Assembly (NCBI GenBank): GCA_913063495.1
Contig: CAJXXT010000001.1
Span: 1-64,000 of the forward strand
Reading direction: 5' to 3'
Origin: an uncultured Gammaproteobacteria bacterium
GTDB taxonomy: Bacteria; Pseudomonadota; Gammaproteobacteria; Pseudomonadales; Ketobacteraceae
DNA: 64,000 nucleotides
Below the pieces are notes generated by a model. The model made no database searches, had not been told where the DNA came from, and was given only the letters and a program-made list of their open reading frames with translations. Made by a program: the position numbers and the translations under genes. Below, piece after piece: positions 53,601-62,600 of the stretch. How positions within the stretch are numbered: the stretch's first letter is position 1; the number at the start of each line of letters is the position of its first letter.

Positions 53601-56600
53601 ACGGTTACCCACAGCATCATAGTAATAGCGTAAATCCATCGTATAATCTGTTAACGCTGCATCGCCCTCACCTTGAGATGCTACTTGGGTGATACGCCCT
53701 AGGTAGTCGTATTTTATTTCCGTTGTCTGACTACCCGTAAGCTCAATGGTATTATTAAAACCGGTTAAGTACTTGTCATAGATCCCTTGCTCTTTAACCT
53801 GCCTACCCATTTCATCGTAACTATAAACCGTTTTAAGATTTATCGTGACATCATTATCTTCCGCTAACATACCGCTATTAAGGTAGGTATTTTGTCTATT
53901 TTTACCCAGTGAATTAGTCTCTACACGCAGTTGACCCGCGTTATCGTAAACATAGTTATAAGTAATACCACCTTCAACAGCGCTACTTGCAACAAAATCA
54001 GTACGCCCAGTCAAGTGACCAAACGCGTCATACTGCCAATCAGCCACCCATTGAAAGTTTCCACCCTTTATATGAAGTGAATGATCTTGTTTAACTTCCG
54101 AGACTTTATTTCCTCTACGGTCATATTGGTACAATGTACCGGTTAGATTTCCTGAGGCCTCACTATTTTGTGTAAATTGGCTAATAACACGCCCTTCAGC
54201 ATCGAAAAGTGATTGATTTGTAATCCAAGTACCATCACCTTCACGAACCAGTAATTGCTTAGTGCGAACACGATTACCCGCTTCGTCATACTCGTACTGA
54301 ATTTCACCACCCGATGGCGTGTAATGGTTTGTCATTCGGTCTAGGCGATCATAAAGGTAATATTGGCTATGACCGAGACCATCAGTGTCTTCCCGAACTC
54401 GCGCTAAGGCATCCATTCGCTTGTAACTAACCGATCCATCTGCAGCAACAATTTTTGTCTTTTGACCTGCAGCATCATAACTTGATGCACTGGTATGGTC
54501 ATTGGCGTCTACCTTCGCAATACCACGCCCAGACATATCAAAATAGAATGTCGTCGTCTGGCTCTGTGTGCTTTCAACACCATGCTCATCCACAACCAAT
54601 ACGCCATTAACCGCCGCTTGTGTTTGGCTTATCATTCCACCTTGCTGATTGTATCTAATCAGTGTTTTTTCACCATCGGCTGATTCGCTCTCGATGGTTT
54701 TACCCCACCGATCGTAACGCTGAAAAGTTTCAGGGGTATATGTTTGCCCATCACTTGTGAACTGAACACCAGTCTGCGACACCGCTCGATCCAGCGCATC
54801 ATGCTGGTAGATGGTATGTCTGAGTTGTCCCCTGCCTGTGGATAACAACTCAGTCAAACCTGCAAGGTCTAAGTCGTAGTTTGTAACATCCAATGCAGAG
54901 CCACTCTCAAAGCCCATACCACTATTGGATATTTCGCGTGTGGTACGGCCTTTTTGATCGTAGAAGTACACCCGATCAACACCGCTCCCACTATTGGTTC
55001 TAATCAGCTGTCCTGCAGCGTCATATTTAAAATATTCATGCCATTCATCATTAGCGGCATCTTCTTTTAATCGGCGATTTGACATTTCACCGAATGCATT
55101 AATTTGCATTTCAGTCGTGGCTAATTGTGGCCCATCACCTTCATAATTAGGACGTAATGTTATAACTGCTGTTTTGTTGCCTCGCGCATCATACTCATGC
55201 ACCTGACCAAAGGTGGCAAAGTTGCTATCTTCTACATTAGATACCCGTCGCCATTCTTTTCTTACGTTACTCTTTTCATCGTAACTAAAATAAGTACTGA
55301 CCCCTTCGGCATCGTAGTATTGCAACATATTGCCATTGGCGTCATAACGCCAATAACTTTGCTGATCCTGCTCATGGGAGGAGGACTTGACGGTAAATTG
55401 TGATTGGTCGTGCATCGCTGCACCATTTTGATGGCGCAACTGAGAAACCTGGTTTCCAAGCGCATCATAACCAAACGTTGTTAACGGGCTAATGATGGCT
55501 TTATGAGATGATTCAATCTCAGCATAAGCATCAACTTGACCACCAATTACAACGTTGTCAGAAACAATCGGGGCATCAAAGTTTGTATCAGCAGAAATCT
55601 CGTATTCATAAAGACCGATAGGAATGCCTTCTGTTCCTACGGTATAGGTGTTGTTAGCAACTTTAGTCAGTGTTAGTTCGCGCCAAATCAAAGCATCTTC
55701 TTTTGAAACACCCAATGCATCACGCTGAGTATCATTCACTTTGGGTCTATAACGAATAACGGCTGTCTCTGAATTTAAATTGAGATTAACCACTTCCATT
55801 TTCTTCTGAAGCGAGGTGCCTGACCCACTATCAATAAGAAGGCGTTTCTGACCATCAACCACTTTCCAAACACGTAAACCTTCAACTTGTTCAAGTCGAA
55901 GACTGCGACCCTTACTACTACGATCTGACTCGGACCTAAACGACAATCCATTTTGGAACGATCCGCCTAACCCTTTAATGCTCGCTCCCATTTTATGACC
56001 AGCATCCGATGAGCGGAAGGTGACAAGGTCATCTCCGTCTCTAACATTTGAAAAACGGGCCTTTACTTCCCACTCAATATCACCAGAGCCAAAAGCTTTG
56101 AGAGAATCCCAGCTAACACTGAATTTATTCTCGTGCCGCCATTTTTCTTTCTTGTAATCATAATATTGCTGAGAAATTATTTTTGTGAATGATGAATACT
56201 CAACACTCAGTAACGATGTATCCGACCGGCTTACCAACGCATCATCATTGGTTCGAATGATTTGGTAATCGCCCTCACCAACAACAGCAACACCATTCAT
56301 TAGTGCATAATGATATTGACCTCTAGCGGCTTGGTTGTTTGCGTTTAAATCAATCTCATCTTCACCTGAATAACTGTAGGTGACTCCGTTTACATTAATA
56401 CTATCTATGAGTGATTTTTTACCCGCAAGATGAAGCGTCGCCACGTTACCATCAACCGTCACCCAACTAACAGGTTGAAGACTTGACGAGCTATCATCAG
56501 TAATAATATCAATTTCACCGCTAGCAACACCAAATGTTTCAGATTCACCAAAGCGAATATAACTGATTTGATACTCGTAACGATCCGTCATCAAACCCGA

Positions 56601-59600
56601 CACATTAAGCTCAATTGTGTCACTTTCTATATTAAGATCAATTTCAATTGACCCTGACACTGAACCATCCAGCGACTTATAATCAAATATAGCTTTTTGT
56701 AAACCTGCAATTTGAGGTCGTTGCCAGCTTAATGTTGCACTAGAGGTGCCTTTGCCATCATGCGTGATAACCGTTCTTTCAGGAGTATCTTGTATCTCAC
56801 TAAATCGCTCTGGTTCAATCGTTGCCGATATACGGCCAAGTGCATCGTAATAGGTATAAGTGCTGGCGCCAATGGTATCATTAGCGTTGTTATGACTCGT
56901 CATCACTACAGCACGACCTAGCGCATCATATTGAGCCTCATTTACCAACACAGATGCTTTAAATTCCCGAACAGGAGTCGCTGACTCTCGCTCTGGATAG
57001 TATTCAGATACTTCTGCATCAGCAAATATCACACTATCAACAACAACATCTAACCACGATTCACTGACTTGTCGATTTAATGCATCATATTCAAAATGTC
57101 GAATCCGATCGAAACCACTTTCCCCTCCGTCCAGCAGGTCAACCGTTGGACGATGTGCAATAACCTGTGCGTGCTCCCATACGACCTCCCAATCTATGTC
57201 ATTCGACGATGTCAGCGCTGTTAGTAAGTTAGGAACATCTAGCGCTTTTGCGTACTCGACCTGATCAACAAGGTTTCCATTAGCATCATAACTTTGTGTT
57301 GTAACGTAACCTGTTGCACCAACCTCAGCCCTAAGTTTCCCGGTATTGTCATAATATCGGTGGGTATTGGTCGTTACCTCGTCTCCCAACCATTTCTGTT
57401 CACTGAGCAGTTCACCCCAACCGTTATATTGGTAGTGCGTTATTGCTTGCTCTAGTGCAATGATATTCTCGGAACCACTATTAACCGTTAGTACGTTTGG
57501 CTGGTAAACCTCAAGTTTACGATTGGACTTATCAAAAACTGTATTAATGGTTCTATTATCTGCACCGTTAATATTTGCAAGACCCGTCGACCCGTTAATC
57601 CATACATCAAATGCCTCAAAGTTAATGCTGACTTCCAATTTCACTAGATCAGGCGCACTAGGTGCTATGTGAGGTGGAGCATTAACAACTGGATCAGTGA
57701 TTGCTGTCGCATAGCGAGTTAGCTCAACAACATTTCCGAATACATCATAACCATAACCTGTCACATAACCGTCGCCGTCAATTTCATAGGCTACTCGATT
57801 GGCTTGATCATAAATTTTGTAGCTGTAATGACCCAGTGCGCTCTCATGTACCACGGCATTACCGACACTATCAAACCACGTCGTTTCTCTTGGTCGGGTA
57901 CTAATATCGAACCGCTGAGAGTTAAGTAAATCTCCTTCGATATTCGTATCTTGATAAACCAAAACTTCTGGATATAACGTGCTAATTTGACGGCCCAGTT
58001 TGTCATACACGTAACCAACTTCACGCTGCTCGATTGACCCTGCGGCATCAATTTGGCGTGTAACATGACCTAAGCCATCGTATTCAAAGCGGGTGATTGA
58101 AGATTCTAGATATTCTTCTGCATGTTGGTTGGCATTAAGCTCCCCAAGACCAGGGGCTGGTGTCATCCTATAAGCAGAGTACACATTTACGGTGCTATCA
58201 ACTTGTGTACTGCTGCCACTAAGCAGTTGCATATTTGCTTCTGCTGTAGTGCCTATATACAAACTTATCCAATCGGTTTTAAGCACTGTTGAAGCCAATA
58301 CTTCTAGTTGCTCTCCAACACGTCTGGATAGCTGTATAACGGCAGATGTATTCGGTTGCCACACAATTTGGGGAGGTACGTTGTCATCAGCAACATAATC
58401 ACCGTCCTTAATAAGGTGTGTGGTAATGACATAATGCGTTCCCGCTTCAATCTGGACAGGGTTACCATCAAGGCCCAGCAAGTCTTCAGACAATGCTCCG
58501 GTTGTGTCATCTAGTAACGATTGAAGCTTGGCTGTACCATTCGAAAAATGCACAGAAAGCTCTCTATTGACTTCACTCTCATTTGAACCAATAAGACCAA
58601 CAGTGGCGTCCATAGCGGATATATCACCACCAAAAGACAGCTCCATCTGCCACTGGTAACGGTCTACGCTCTGGCTTACCATTTCTGTCGATAACGTATG
58701 AGGTTGTGTTGCGTTCTTTGTGTTATAGGTTAAATATCCTTGCTCACCTTTAACATGATCAACACCTACGGGTAATGCAACAAGTGAGCCCAGTAGACCA
58801 TCAAGATTCTCAGAGAAATCCTGCTCATAATTCAACCCAGTTACACGAGTTTGAACTACGCGCGGGGTTACCTCTGCAATAAGTCGGTTAGCACCGTCAA
58901 ATTGATAGCCCCATCGATCTCCCATTTTATTAATTAAGCCAGTTCTATTGCTAGCACCATCATATTCATAATATTCCGACCCACCCATCGCATCCGTCTC
59001 GGATATCACACGCCCAGCAGCGTCATATTCCGTCGTATTCTCTCGATAAGGATTAACAGGTTGATTACCTTGCTCTTGAATAGCAGCTTGTATATCGGTA
59101 TAAGCTGCTGCCAATTCAACATCCAGCACACCGTTATTAATATAAGAGGATGGTATTGGGCTTTCAAAAATTCGTGATACGGTTTTACGCCCGAGTTCAT
59201 CATAAATATTTTCGGTGAGGCGGCCTTCCGCATCAACATTAAAACGTAATTGACCGGCAGCATTAAACCCAAAGTAATTCGTGCGATTAGCTGCATCTGA
59301 CTGATGGGCATTAATATGCAGATTAACATCAGCATCAGATGGATTACTTGCCGTTATTGCTTCTGCATAGGTTGTAGTACTTAATGTATTACCCACGCGA
59401 TCATATTGATGCGTTGTTAGATACCCTGCAGCCTCAATTTTTGATGTGACTCGACCAAGAGCATCGAAGTAGCTAAAGCTTTGGCGAGTTCTATCAACAA
59501 GCAGTGGATCACTTTCAATAACTGCTTTTATCGCATCAAGTGCCCCCTGAACTTGGGCAACTCTGGCGCCATTATCCGTATCATTTAACACAAAGTCTGC

Positions 59601-62600
59601 TGCAAGCATGCCATCATGAGCAATAGAAACAACAACCCTTCCGTTGTCATCGTATACCGATTCAACCACCGTATTATCAGGTTGAATCACAAAACGCAAA
59701 CGACCATCGTTATCATATACAAAGCTTGTTAAGCGATCATCTGCTTCAGCTGTAATAATGTTCTGGACACTTTCTACCGTGGTAAACGTGTGTAAAGCAT
59801 AGGTGCCGATTCGATGTTGATATTGTACATTCGCAATCGAACGTCCCATATCGTCATATCGGGTTTCTGTTATTTCACCTAAGGAATTAATACTAAAACG
59901 TTGAAGATTTCTTTCATCGTAAACAAACCACGTACTATTACCATTACCATTAGTTTGTTGGATAACATTATTGTTCAGATCGTAACGATACTGAGTAACA
60001 ATATCTAACCCTTCACGTTGAACCTCTCCACTTGCCTTATCAATCCAGGAAGGGTCAACTGTTGTTTTAACTAATCGACCCAATCGGTCATATTCATTCT
60101 GAGTATAGTTTGTCGCCGTCAGTGCAATACGTTCGCCTGAGTCTTCATCTACAACAACACCCGTGTAACCGCCGACGCCAACACTCAATTGTTTTCCTTG
60201 GTCATCATAGGTAAAGGTTGTATTGGTAATAGCAACTTGTTCACCATTAAGGTTATCCATCACACTAACGGAGGTCACATTACCCTTTGCATCATATTCT
60301 GTTTGCGTTTCTATCAGAATCTCTTGCAAACCTGCAGCGGCATGCTGCTGCACTTGCTGCTCAACAATTCGCTGTCCTTTAGCATCATAAATATAACGAC
60401 TTTCCAGGTTTAAGCCGTCAGGGTCAACTTGACGGGATAAAGATCGAAGTGCCGCATCGTAACGATAAAATACCTTAACGCCATTCGCATCAACGCTTTC
60501 CTTTAATAACCCACTTGAATAATAGGTACTTTCATGATCAGCAAGCTCACTATTGCTCGATACAAATGCACTGATCGCACTAGCAATGGCAACTTCATCT
60601 CCCGATAAATCAACAGATGCCAAATTATCACTATGCAAAAATGTTTTCTGTAATTGACCTCGATCATCATATACAAATAACGTCCTACCAAGTTCAGCGT
60701 CTTGTATCAAACGCTGCTCACCATGACGGTTGCTCCACGTCGTAATAGAAACATTTTCTGGCGTCGTTATAGTTACAGAACGCTGTTGGTCATTATATTG
60801 GTAAACGGTACTTTGTTGATTCGCATCGATTGTTGTTAATGCCCGATCAAATGCATCATAAATTGTGCGGGTCTTAATTTCATCTCCATTATTGACAAAC
60901 TGCGTTACGCTGAGTTGACGACCTCGTTTGTCATATTCAAAAGATGATACATTCCCTTTGGCATCGGTACTTTCAACAACACGTCCAAAAGCATCGTAAC
61001 TAACATGTACATTCCGACGAAGACCTAGGCTATCTTCGCTGGTGTTAATCACCCTACCACTTGCATCCCGGAAATAATCATTGTGAATTTCCTGGCCGTC
61101 TAGTTCACCACCATCAACAAAGCGCGTATCTCGAACCTTTTCTCCAAACGCATTATATTGAGTAGCTACCTGATGCCCTAAAGCGTCTTGTTTTATAACA
61201 AAACTACCTCTTCGATCGAAAGCAGCAAGATTCACTGAATCTTCTTTGGTTCTAAAGCTTCGGAATAACGACAACAATTCTTGGCTTAGCAAACCACCCA
61301 TCAGCCCATTAACTAACTCAGGGTCAACACGGTTGGTATACTGACGATTGCCAATCACTTCGCCGAATGTATTGTAAATTAATTCTGATAACTCATTCTC
61401 ACCATTTAACGTGAAGACTTGACGACCACTCGCATCAAAAAACCCTCTGGTAACACGCTCCCCATGATTTTGTTCATCAGAAACAAGCTCTGCCTGAGTT
61501 CTACGTCCATTCAGATCATAGGTATAATTCCACTCATTTCTATCCCCATATTCATGAACAACTCGACCAGCAGCATCGTAATCTGCTTGAGTGGTACGCG
61601 ATTCTTCGAAACTCTCTATGTCATTCACTACAGCGATGCCGGTAGTAGACTGAACCACCTGTGACATAGCATCATAAATACTCTTTGTACGCGTACCCGT
61701 ATGATCTGTTTGTGTTAAAACTTGCCCTTGCGCCCCGTAGGAAAATTGAACGGATTGCTCCTGCAAATCTCCCGCTGGTAAAGTAACAAATTGCAGATCG
61801 GACATTGACACGCCAATGCCATGATTTGATTCAAGCCATGGCATTGCTCCAGGAGTTAATCGAGCACCATGTACAATGGATTTAAGCAACAAGCCATCAT
61901 CTGTGTATTGACTTTCTGTGACATAACCTTCGCCATCAATTGTCGCGACAACTTGGCCTTTACTATTATAAAGCGCATATTGGTGTATTGCTTCCGCTAG
62001 CGCTTCTGTCTCTTCTGTTGTGGAAGAGGCTTTTGCTATCGCAAAAATATCTGTAAGCGTTCCATTCACTCGAAGACTTTCGTCTTCAATTCGTGTTGCA
62101 TATTGAATAGTTTCAACTTTTCGCCCAATACCATCATAAACATACTCGATGACGCTACCATCACTGCCCAGTTGTGCATGCACCTGTCCGTTAACATCAT
62201 GGAACTGACGTAATTCTCGACCATTAATGTCACGTTCAAACGTGACATTAATGGCTTGTGTTGCTTGATTCGACGGATCCGCAGAGAATGTACCCTGTGC
62301 AGAAAAGAGTTCTTTTTGTGTCGTTGTATCCGTATAGATTAACTCAAAGTCATAGTCTGTTATTGAGGTTATAATCCGCGGGTCATTGGGATTGAAATTT
62401 GCGCCCCGACCGTCAAAAACTACTTGATCCAAACGGATATCAACATTACCCGTATCATTGATTTCGCCCACACTCGCCCACTGCCAATTATGGGTTTCAG
62501 CGTCTTTATATCTTAAGTTAATATTGGCATTTTCAGGACGATGAGACACATCTAAGGAAAAAACCGGACTTGTGTGGTAGGTGTTTTGTTCTCCTACTTC